Positions 5,784-12,563 of a stretch of DNA of 17,017 nucleotides are shown here, in pieces. A model generated the notes under the pieces. The model ran no database searches, was not told the DNA's origin, and worked only from the letters and a program-made list of their open reading frames with translations. Position 1 is the stretch's first letter. Every line of letters begins with the position of its first letter. Made by a program: the position numbers and the translations under genes. The stretch is from Candidatus Magasanikiibacteriota bacterium (GTDB lineage Bacteria; Patescibacteriota; Patescibacteriia; Magasanikbacterales; UBA922), in NCBI GenBank assembly GCA_012800155.1, contig JAAZJX010000016.1, forward strand, positions 1 to 17,017, written 5' to 3'.

Positions 5784-7556
5784 ATGCCAACACCGTATTT
5801 AAAAAAAGTTAAAAGTCCAGATACAATCAAAGATGATATCTGTTTTTTTGGACAAACAAATTTTCGCAATCAAATGGTTAAATTTGGGATCAAATTAGAT
5901 GATCGTCGTCGTCATATGTATGTAATTGGTAAGACTGGTATGGGCAAGACTACTATGATGGAAAATATGGTTCTTCATGATATTTATGCTGGACATGGAG
6001 TTGGATTGGTAGATCCTCATGGTGATTTTGCTGAAAAAATTATCAATTATATACCATCTTCTCGAATTAATGATGTGGTTTATTTCAATCCAGCAGATAC
6101 TGATTATCCAATTGGATTTAATATTTTAGAAATTAAAAGTGAAGAACAAAAACATTTAGTAGCAGCAGGATTGATGGCTGTTTTCAAAAAAATTTGGCCA
6201 GATGTATGGAGTTCTAGAATGGAATATATTTTGAACAATACTTTATTAGCTTTATTAGATTATCCGGGTTCAACTTTACTTGGTATCAATCGTCTTTTGT
6301 CTGATAAAAAATATCGTCAAAAAGTTATTCGTTCTGTAAAAGATCCAGTTGTTAAAGCTTTTTGGCAAGTAGAATTTGCAAGTTATAATGAAAGATATGC
6401 TCAAGAAGCAGTAGCTCCAATTCAAAATAAAATCGGTCAGTTTTTGTCAGCTAGTGTGATTCGAAATATGGTAGCTCAGGTAAAATCAACTATCAATATT
6501 CGGAATATAATGGATAATAAAAAAATTTTTATTATGAATCTTTCCAAAGGAAGAATAGGAGAAGATAATAGTCGTTTGTTAGGTGGTATGCTTATTACTC
6601 AGATTCAATTAGCTGCAATGGAAAGAGTAGATACTCCAGAATTAGAACGACAAGATTTCTTTTTATATGTAGATGAATTTCAAAACTTTGCTACACCAAG
6701 TTTTGTTAATATTTTGTCTGAAGCTCGTAAATATCGTTTGAGTTTAATTATGGCTCATCAATATGTTAAACAATTAGATGAAGTTGTGGCTGATGCAGTT
6801 TTTGGTAATGTTGGTACAATAGTAACTTTTAGAATTGGTGGCGATGATGCTGAAATATTAGAAAAAGAATTTTCTCCGACATTTTTAGCAACAGATATTG
6901 TTAATTTACCAAAATTTCAAATACTTTTAAAATTAATGATAAATGGAGTAGCCTCGCAACCTTTTAGTGCTATTACTATGAGTCCAATTGGTCATCCTAC
7001 AGAAAGTTATGATAAAGTAGTTCGTGTTTCTAGAGAAAGATATGGTAACAAAAGAGAAAATATTGAAGATAAAATATTGCGTTGGAGTGGTTTAATAGAA
7101 GAAGAAACAAAAGAAGCTGATGAAACTAAAACAAAAGAAGATTTTATTTCTCATAAAAAAGAAAAAATCATTGAACCAGCTTTGAGTATTCCTCAGACAG
7201 AAGAAGTTGTTTCTTTGAATGATTTATTACCAACAACTGCAACAACAATTAGTAATGAAAAAAAAGCTGATCAACAAAAAATTATTGTTCAGAAACCAAT
7301 TTTAACTACAAATTCTCAACCTTCTGAATTAGCAGCGATTAAGAAAAAAAAGAAAAAAAGAAAAAAGAAAAAAAAGCAAGATTTAACTGATATTCAGATT
7401 AATAAAGAAAGTAATATTCCAGTCAAAAAAGAAAATAAATCAGTAATTGATGGTCCTAAAAAAATAAAACCAGATCAAATTGTTAATTTTAATGATTTTA
7501 ATAAACCTATTAATAACGATGATGATGAAGATGATGCTTGGCGTTGGAATAAATAA
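5784..7556 (+). CDS. TraD/VirD4- or HerA-like P-loop ATPase with charged C-terminal tail
   Basis: 590 residues. Walker A GKTGMGKTT lies at 49-57 and a Walker B-type LYVDEFQNF with Asp297-Glu298. The LVDPHGDFAEKI motif and the SEARKYRLSLIMAHQYVKQL segment are typical of type IV coupling-protein/DUF87-like hexameric ATPases that move DNA or protein. There is no N-terminal transmembrane anchor, unlike VirD4. After about residue 430 the protein turns low-complexity and charged, with a run of 12 Lys/Arg at 520-531 and an acidic end (NNDDDEDDAWRWNK). No relaxase, pilin or other secretion gene is nearby, so conjugation is not supported. A DNA pump, or an ATPase of the CPR type IV pilus/competence machinery, is possible. 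The A-rich DNA coding the Lys run could slip during replication. Confidence 0.85.
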   Translation: MPTPYLKKVKSPDTIKDDICFFGQTNFRNQMVKFGIKLDDRRRHMYVIGKTGMGKTTMMENMVLHDIYAGHGVGLVDPHGDFAEKIINYIPSSRINDVVYFNPADTDYPIGFNILEIKSEEQKHLVAAGLMAVFKKIWPDVWSSRMEYILNNTLLALLDYPGSTLLGINRLLSDKKYRQKVIRSVKDPVVKAFWQVEFASYNERYAQEAVAPIQNKIGQFLSASVIRNMVAQVKSTINIRNIMDNKKIFIMNLSKGRIGEDNSRLLGGMLITQIQLAAMERVDTPELERQDFFLYVDEFQNFATPSFVNILSEARKYRLSLIMAHQYVKQLDEVVADAVFGNVGTIVTFRIGGDDAEILEKEFSPTFLATDIVNLPKFQILLKLMINGVASQPFSAITMSPIGHPTESYDKVVRVSRERYGNKRENIEDKILRWSGLIEEETKEADETKTKEDFISHKKEKIIEPALSIPQTEEVVSLNDLLPTTATTISNEKKADQQKIIVQKPILTTNSQPSELAAIKKKKKKRKKKKKQDLTDIQINKESNIPVKKENKSVIDGPKKIKPDQIVNFNDFNKPINNDDDEDDAWRWNK

Positions 7557-7559
7557 AAT

Positions 7560-7591
7560 AAAAAACCTGTACTTTTAAGTATAGGTTTTTT
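7560..7591 (+). terminator. Intrinsic terminator of the ATPase gene
   Basis: Stem of about 12-14 bp (from 7561, with 7579-7590; one G-U pair) with a short A/T loop and T-tract at 7586-7591. The -35 of the next promoter begins 3 bp further on. Confidence 0.85.
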
Positions 7592-7593
7592 GA

Positions 7594-7623
7594 TTGACAA
7601 AATAACTCAAAAATTAGTATTAT
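7594..7623 (+). promoter_or_regulatory. Promoter of the phosphohistidine/phosphatase gene pair
   Basis: TTGACA (7594-7599), 18-nt spacer, TATTAT (7618-7623). The start near 7630 leaves a leader of about 13 nt. Confidence 0.7.
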
Positions 7624-7642
7624 AGATTTAAAAAAATATAAT

Positions 7643-8716
7643 ATGAAAAAATACGAAAAATATCAGCGTGATTATACAATAGTAGGTTCAGGAGTGGTGT
7701 TTGCGTCTATGATGAATGAAAAAATGTTAGAATTTTTTGGGGAAATGATGCATGAAGCAATTACCATAATTAAGAATGGTGTTTATTACTATTTTCAAGT
7801 AGAAGGACAGCGTCAAACAGTTGCTCGTAGTTTTATGCAAAGATTAAATCAAGGAGAGATAGATTTAGAAAAAGAATATATTGAATTTGATAAAATGGTT
7901 TCAGATTATGAAAAATTTATTTCCAAACCAAGTGAAGAGTTTTTACTTGAAGATATTTTAACACTTTTTAAATTTTATGAAGATTTATTACCAGTAGCTG
8001 TTGCTTCATTTGATCCTATTAATGTGTTAGAAGAATTAGATGAAGATAAAAGAGATAATTTTTTACAATGGTCTAAAAAAACTAGATGTCGAGAAGAAGT
8101 AATTTATAAAAATGGGGAAATGAAATTTATTCCTAGATATTTAGAGTGGTTCAAAAATAATTACGCTAGTAATTATGAAGTTGATGATTTGAAATATCTT
8201 GTTTATACTGAAATTATTGCTTTTATAAAAGAAAAAAAATCTTTACCATCTAGAAATTCTCTTTTGGAAAGAAAAGATTGTTTTTATGTTAAATATTCTC
8301 CATTTTGGCAAATAGAATTTTTTTCTGGGAAGCAAGCAGAAAAAATTATTTTAGAAAATAATTTTTTTACACAAAATTCAAATCAATATGAAAATTTAAG
8401 TCAATTAAAAGGTTTTTCAGCTTATGGTGGAAAAGTTAGAGGTAAAGTTAGGTTAATTAGAAGTGTGGTTGATTTAAAAGATTTTGAAGAGGGGGAGATA
8501 ATAATATCTCCTATGACAGAACCAAGTTATTTACCAATTATGAAAAAGGCTTTGGCTTTTGTTACAAATGAAGGAGGAATATTATGTCACGCGTCTATTG
8601 TTGCTCGTGAATTACAAAAACCTTGCATAATTGGCACAAAGATTGCTACTCATGTTTTTAAAGATGGTGATGAAGTTGAGGTTGATGCTACAAATGGTAT
8701 AATTAGAAAAGTTTAA
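7643..8716 (+). CDS. PEP-utilizing enzyme mobile (phosphohistidine swivel) domain protein
   Basis: 357 residues. The C-terminal ~95 residues are a PEP-utilizer mobile domain, as in PEP synthase, pyruvate phosphate dikinase and rifampin phosphotransferase. It carries GGILCHASIVARE with the phospho-accepting His316, followed by KPCIIGT and GDEVEVDATNGIIRK. The N-terminal ~260 residues are mainly helical (for example LLEDILTLFKFYEDLLP) and contain LPSRNSLLERKDC; they resemble the substrate-side helical region of such enzymes more than any ATP-grasp. No ATP-grasp nucleotide-binding domain and no PEP-binding barrel is present, so the protein is an orphan phosphocarrier or needs a partner kinase encoded elsewhere. 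Similar stand-alone proteins are, as I recall, common in CPR genomes. A histidine-phosphatase-family gene starts 18 nt downstream in the same operon. The substrate is unknown. Confidence 0.85.
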   Translation: MKKYEKYQRDYTIVGSGVVFASMMNEKMLEFFGEMMHEAITIIKNGVYYYFQVEGQRQTVARSFMQRLNQGEIDLEKEYIEFDKMVSDYEKFISKPSEEFLLEDILTLFKFYEDLLPVAVASFDPINVLEELDEDKRDNFLQWSKKTRCREEVIYKNGEMKFIPRYLEWFKNNYASNYEVDDLKYLVYTEIIAFIKEKKSLPSRNSLLERKDCFYVKYSPFWQIEFFSGKQAEKIILENNFFTQNSNQYENLSQLKGFSAYGGKVRGKVRLIRSVVDLKDFEEGEIIISPMTEPSYLPIMKKALAFVTNEGGILCHASIVARELQKPCIIGTKIATHVFKDGDEVEVDATNGIIRKV

Positions 8717-8734
8717 TTTTTTAAGATTAATAAT

Positions 8735-9700
8735 ATGAAAACATTTGAAGGTTCAAGAATTCCTGAGTCTAAATTAGATTCAGTTGTAGAAAAAGAGCCG
8801 AAAAAAATAAATTCAGAAGTTCGGTTAAGTTTTTTTCGTCATGGAGAAAAAGATGGTGATAAATTAACACCAGCTGGACGCTTGGATGCTGCCAAAGGAA
8901 CAGGAAGTAATTTTAGATCAAAAGAAATTGAGGGAATAGATAATAAACCTGGTTTTGCTGTAGCTAGTCCTAGAAAGAGGGCTGGAGAGGCTGCCATTCT
9001 TGCAATGGAAGGTGTAGATTTAACAGAAGATGAAATTTTGGAATATGAAAATTTAGCACAATTAACAAATAATATTAATGAAAAAGCTGGACTTAAGTAT
9101 GGTTCTAAATTTGTTGTAGATCAGCGTTTAGATTTTCGTATGACTGATGATAGTGAATTGTTAAAAGGAATTATAAAATCTCAGGAAGAAGGAAAAATGT
9201 TAAAGTGGTTTGTAGAAGAAAGCGATCAAGTAGTTGCTGGCGAAAAAAATCAAGAAGAAAATTGGGGTTATAGTCGTATGGCTGCTAATTTTGCTGAGCT
9301 TATAAAAAAATATTTTAGAACAGCAAAAAATTTTGACACTTTAGTAAAAAAGAAAAAAGAAAATGAAGAAGAAATTTTTCCTGTTTTAGAAAGATATATT
9401 GGTTCTCACACACCTAATATTGATTCTTTTTTAGTTAAACTTATTACTAAAGTTAAAGGTGAAGAAATAGCGCGTAAATTTGTTGATTTAAATTCAAATG
9501 GTATTAAAGAGTTAGAAGGATTTAAAGTAGAAATTAAAAGTTTTACAGATCAAAGTGAACCACAAATTAAAATTAGTTATAAATCAAGAGATAATAATAA
9601 AGATTTTCAGTTTGAAACAGAAATAACTCCAGAAATTCTTGAAGAAATTATTGAAGAAGGTGGTGGTGAAATAGGTTGGAAAGGACAGTCTTCTAAATAA
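8735..9700 (+). CDS. Histidine phosphatase superfamily (phosphoglycerate mutase-like) protein
   Basis: 321 residues. The N-terminal RHGEK (Arg35-His36) is the superfamily signature in which His forms the phosphohistidine intermediate. LTPAGRLDAAK follows, and SPRKRA (78-83) supplies the expected second Arg. The second catalytic His is probably His225 in GSHTPNID. The C-terminal extension (about 240-321) is rich in Lys and Glu with short predicted strands and has no recognised domain. Family members dephosphorylate sugars, nucleotides or proteins, or isomerise phosphoglycerate. The sequence looks too divergent from GpmA/GpmB to claim a glycolytic role. The gene is 18 nt behind the phosphohistidine-domain gene with no promoter or terminator between, so the two are very likely co-transcribed. 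Confidence 0.85.
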   Translation: MKTFEGSRIPESKLDSVVEKEPKKINSEVRLSFFRHGEKDGDKLTPAGRLDAAKGTGSNFRSKEIEGIDNKPGFAVASPRKRAGEAAILAMEGVDLTEDEILEYENLAQLTNNINEKAGLKYGSKFVVDQRLDFRMTDDSELLKGIIKSQEEGKMLKWFVEESDQVVAGEKNQEENWGYSRMAANFAELIKKYFRTAKNFDTLVKKKKENEEEIFPVLERYIGSHTPNIDSFLVKLITKVKGEEIARKFVDLNSNGIKELEGFKVEIKSFTDQSEPQIKISYKSRDNNKDFQFETEITPEILEEIIEEGGGEIGWKGQSSK

Positions 9701-9751
9701 TTTATTATTTAAATTGAAGGTGGTAAACAAAAATTAACTATAAATTAATAA

Positions 9752-9780
9752 TTGCTTTATTAAAATAAACAGAGTATAAT
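9752..9780 (+). promoter_or_regulatory. Putative promoter of the ctp gene, -10 inside a terminator loop
   Basis: TATAAT (9775-9780) occupies the loop of the hairpin at 9763-9794. A weak TTGCTT (9752-9757) lies 17 nt upstream. Transcription from it would begin in the 3' arm of the hairpin, about 20 nt before the ATG. Confidence 0.5.
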
Positions 9781-9797
9781 AGCTCTGTTTATTTTTT
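9763..9797 (+). terminator. Terminator of the phosphohistidine/phosphatase operon
   Basis: Perfect 12-bp stem (AAATAAACAGAG 9763-9774 with CTCTGTTTATTT 9783-9794), an 8-nt loop and a T-tract to 9797. The loop sequence contains the likely -10 of the next gene. Confidence 0.85.
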
Positions 9798-9809
9798 AAT
9801 TTTATTAAC

Positions 9810-11045
9810 ATGAAAAGTAGGAAATATATATTATTTGGATTAGTAATGATTTTAGTTTTGTTATCTGGCATAATTTTGGGTAGATTTTTAACTTTGCGTT
9901 CAGCTTTATTAAATGAAAATGGTCAAGTTTCAATTAGTAAAGTTTTAGATTTATATGGAAAAACTAAGTCTGAAAAAGTTAGTTTTGAACAATTTTGGGA
10001 AGTTTGGAATATTATTAAAGAAAAATATGTAGATCAGCCAGTAAATGAAGTAGATTTATTTTATGGGGCTATGGGAGGTATGGTTGCTGGATTAGGAGAT
10101 CAAAATTCATTTTATTTTTCACCTGAAAAAGCTAAAGAATTTGCTAATGATTTGTCTGGTGAATTTGAAGGTATTGGAGCTGAAATTGGAATTAGAGAAG
10201 GACAATTAATAGTTATAGCGCCGTTACCTAATTCTCCAGCTGAATTAGCTGGTTTGAGAAAGGGGGACAAAATTTTCAAAATTAATGATGAGGAAATTTT
10301 TGGTATTACTTTGGATGAAGCAGTTAATAAAATTAGAGGTAAAAAGGGTACAACAGTTAAATTAAATATTAGACATTTTGATTCTGATGTTTTGGAAGAT
10401 ATTATTGTAAAAAGAGATATTATTGTTTTATCAACTGTGGAATGGAAAATGATGGATAATGCTATTGCTTATTTAAGTATTAATTATTTTAATCAAGATA
10501 CTTGGAGTAATTTTGATAAAGCTGTTAAAGATATTATTGCAAAAAAACCTCAAGGCTTAATTTTAGATTTGCGTAGTAATCCCGGAGGTTATTTGGAAAC
10601 TGCTGTAGATATAGCTAGTGAGTGGGTAAAAAAAGGTTTGATAGTTTTAGAAAAATTTAGTGATGGCACAGAAAATAAATATGAGACTAGAGGTTCTCAT
10701 CGTTTGTCAGAAATAAAAACAGTGGTTTTAATTGATGGAGGTTCAGCTTCTGGTTCTGAGATTGTGGCTGGCGCTTTACAAGATTATAAATTAGCTACTT
10801 TGATTGGAGAAGTTTCTTATGGTAAAGGTTCTGTTCAAGATTTTCAAGTTTTAGCTGATGGTTCTGCTTTGAAATTGACGGTAGCTCGTTGGTTTACTCC
10901 ATTAAATAGACAGATTGATAAAAAAGGTATAGAACCTGATATTGTTTTAGAAAATATGTATGAAGATATTTCAATTGATGAAAAAAATGGTGAAATAAAT
11001 TATACTGATTTGGGTATTCAAAAGGCTTTGGAAATTTTGCAATAG
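9810..11045 (+). CDS. Carboxy-terminal processing protease (S41 family, PDZ domain)
   Basis: 411 residues. A membrane anchor (about 6-28) places the body outside the cytoplasm. An N-terminal cap region is followed by a PDZ domain at about 112-190 (EGIGAEIGIREGQLIVIAPL, then AGLRKGDKIFKINDE), then the S41 peptidase core. The catalytic dyad is Ser314 in GGSASGSE and Lys339 in SYGKGSVQ; the 25-residue spacing and the Gln at 343 match CtpA/CtpB/Prc enzymes. These proteases trim or degrade envelope proteins from the C-terminus, and in some bacteria cleave signalling proteins or cell-wall hydrolases. The substrate here is unknown. The gene is single, with its own putative promoter and a terminator shared with convergent era. 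Confidence 0.95.
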   Translation: MKSRKYILFGLVMILVLLSGIILGRFLTLRSALLNENGQVSISKVLDLYGKTKSEKVSFEQFWEVWNIIKEKYVDQPVNEVDLFYGAMGGMVAGLGDQNSFYFSPEKAKEFANDLSGEFEGIGAEIGIREGQLIVIAPLPNSPAELAGLRKGDKIFKINDEEIFGITLDEAVNKIRGKKGTTVKLNIRHFDSDVLEDIIVKRDIIVLSTVEWKMMDNAIAYLSINYFNQDTWSNFDKAVKDIIAKKPQGLILDLRSNPGGYLETAVDIASEWVKKGLIVLEKFSDGTENKYETRGSHRLSEIKTVVLIDGGSASGSEIVAGALQDYKLATLIGEVSYGKGSVQDFQVLADGSALKLTVARWFTPLNRQIDKKGIEPDIVLENMYEDISIDEKNGEINYTDLGIQKALEILQ

Positions 11046-11107
11046 TTGTTGAATTAAAATGATGAAAAAAATGTTTTAATAAACAAAAAAATAATTAAAT
11101 AAATAAT

Positions 11108-11135
11108 AAACCACCAATGATTAGTTGGTGGTTTT
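11108..11135. terminator. Bidirectional terminator between ctp and era
   Basis: Perfect 10-bp stem AAACCACCAA/TTGGTGGTTT (11108-11117 with 11125-11134), 7-nt loop, with T-rich sequence on both strands. It lies 5 bp beyond the era stop codon. Confidence 0.85.
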
Positions 11136-11139
11136 GAAT

Positions 11140-11991
11140 TTATATTCTTTCTATCCAATGTTTATCTACTTCTACTTCTAATTCTAGAAAAATTTTTTTG
11201 TTTATTGAAGTTTCTAGTTCTTTTCTTGCTATTTGACCTATTTCTTTTATTTTTTGTCCGCGGTGTCCAATAATAATTTTTTTGTAACGCTCAGCATCAG
11301 TTAAAATTTTGGCGGAAATAATCATAATTTCTGGCTTGTCTTCAATTTTTTCTACTTCTACAGTGATAGAATAAGGAACTTCTTTATCAAAAATAGAAAA
11401 AACTTTTTCACGAATTATTTCTGCAATCCAAAAATAGTTATCAATATTAGTTAATTGATTTTCAGGGTACATAGCTTCACCTTCAGGTAACATTTCCATT
11501 ACTTTATCACGAAGTGGTTGCACATGAGTATTACGGAGAGCTGATAAAAAAAAGGTAGCATCAAATTCTGTTGCCATTTTTTCATACTCTTCTTGATATT
11601 TTCTTTCTTTTTTTGGTAAATCAGATTTATTGATGACTAAAATTTTGGGAGTAGAAATATGTCTGATCATACCAAAAGTAGCGCGTTCCTCATCACCAAT
11701 TTCTCTGGTTGGATCAACTACATAAATAAGCAGATCAAGATCTGATTCAATAGTTTCTTTTACTTTGTTGGTAAGTTTAGCAGTTAGAGGATTTTTACGA
11801 TCTTTAAAAATACCAGGAGTATCAACAAATATTGCCTGCCCTTCTGGAGTATTCATAACACCTTGAATAATATTTCTGGTCATCTGAGCACGAAAAGAAG
11901 TGGCAGCAATTTTAGTACCAACTAGAGTATTAAGAAGAGTAGATTTTCCTACATTTGATCTTCCGATAAGAGCAATAAAACCTGATTTCAT
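11140..11991 (-). CDS. era: GTPase Era
   Basis: 283 residues from the ATG at 11991. Era is an essential GTPase that binds the 3' end of 16S rRNA during 30S assembly. Motifs are G1 GRSNVGKS (10-17), the switch region RAQMTRN, G3 DTPG, G4 NKSD and a G5-like SALRN. The C-terminal KH domain has the GxxG loop GHRG followed by QKIKEIGQIARKELE and ends with LEVEVDKHWIER. An in-frame ATG at 12027 would add 12 hydrophobic residues (MFNLYKIILIIF), which Era does not need. The shorter start, which gives the family-like MKSGFIALIGRSNVGKS, is preferred. No Shine-Dalgarno is present at either. It is divergent from rplI. Confidence 0.95.
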   Translation of the reverse strand: MKSGFIALIGRSNVGKSTLLNTLVGTKIAATSFRAQMTRNIIQGVMNTPEGQAIFVDTPGIFKDRKNPLTAKLTNKVKETIESDLDLLIYVVDPTREIGDEERATFGMIRHISTPKILVINKSDLPKKERKYQEEYEKMATEFDATFFLSALRNTHVQPLRDKVMEMLPEGEAMYPENQLTNIDNYFWIAEIIREKVFSIFDKEVPYSITVEVEKIEDKPEIMIISAKILTDAERYKKIIIGHRGQKIKEIGQIARKELETSINKKIFLELEVEVDKHWIERI

Positions 11992-12041
11992 AAAAATTAT
12001 TAAAATTATTTTATAAAGATTAAACAAAGTGTATCAGTTTC

Positions 12042-12070
12042 TTGCTAAAAAATCAAATTTTTGTTATTAT
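12042..12070 (+). promoter_or_regulatory. Promoter of rplI, predicted leaderless start
   Basis: TTGCTA (12042-12047), 17-nt spacer, TATTAT (12065-12070) with a TGn extension (12062-12064). Only 8 nt separate the -10 from the ATG at 12079, so transcription should begin at or within two bases of the start codon. Confidence 0.7.
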
Positions 12071-12078
12071 ACATAAGT

Positions 12079-12522
12079 ATGAAAGTTTTATTATTACAAG
12101 ATATCAAGGGCACTGGAAATAAAGGACAAATACTAGAAGTATCAGATGGATATGCTCGTAATTTTTTATTACCAAAAAAATTAGCTAAAATTGCTTCCAA
12201 AGAATTGATCAATCAATTTAAACAAAGTGAAGAAAGAGAAAATAAATTGATGGAACAAGAATTAAAAGCTAATCAAAAAAAAGCTTCTCAAATTGATGGT
12301 GAAGAAATAGAAATAAAAGTTAAAGCTAGTGCTACAGGTACTTTGTATTCTGCTATTGGATCAGCAAAAATTGTTGAAGAAATAAAAAAACAAATAAAAT
12401 CTAATATTAAATCAGAACAAGTAGTTTTAAATAAACCAATTAAAGAAATTGGTGAATATAAAATCAAAATAAAATTTGGTCATGGTTTAGAAGCTGAACT
12501 ACGAGTTATTGTTTCTCAATAA
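12079..12522 (+). CDS. rplI: Large-subunit ribosomal protein bL9
   Basis: 147 residues, the normal size of bL9. The N-terminal rRNA-binding domain MKVLLLQDIKGTGNKGQI, then DGYARNFLLPKKLA, is classic. A long central helix rich in Glu and Lys (about 43-75) leads to the C-terminal domain (KVKASATGTLYSAIG, ending GHGLEAELRVIVSQ). A TTG at 12061 in frame would add MLLYIS, but those codons lie within the -10 element, so ATG 12079 is the start. As I recall, bL9 is missing from some CPR lineages such as Microgenomates, so its presence gives a mild taxonomic hint. Confidence 0.97.
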   Translation: MKVLLLQDIKGTGNKGQILEVSDGYARNFLLPKKLAKIASKELINQFKQSEERENKLMEQELKANQKKASQIDGEEIEIKVKASATGTLYSAIGSAKIVEEIKKQIKSNIKSEQVVLNKPIKEIGEYKIKIKFGHGLEAELRVIVSQ

Positions 12523-12526
12523 TAGC

Positions 12527-12551
12527 CCCTCCATCTGCGGAGGGTCTTTTA
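12527..12551 (+). terminator. Intrinsic terminator of rplI
   Basis: GC-rich 6-bp stem CCCTCC/GGAGGG (12527-12532 with 12539-12544), loop ATCTGC, tail TCTTTTA. GGAGGG ends 19 nt before the next ATG, too far for a Shine-Dalgarno, and is better explained as a terminator arm. Confidence 0.75.
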
Positions 12552-12563
12552 ATTTTATTTAAT

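Noticed and set aside
5784..7556. Conjugation or secretion locus built around the TraD-like ATPase
   Set aside because: No relaxase, VirB-type, pilin or mobilisation gene is in the window; neighbours are housekeeping genes.
11992..12027. Longer Era start adding MFNLYKIILIIF
   Set aside because: Era has no hydrophobic N-terminal extension; the ATG at 11991 gives the usual N-terminus before the P-loop.
12539..12544. GGAGGG as a Shine-Dalgarno for the DUF1846 gene
   Set aside because: It is the 3' arm of the rplI terminator and ends 19 nt from the ATG, beyond the usual spacing.
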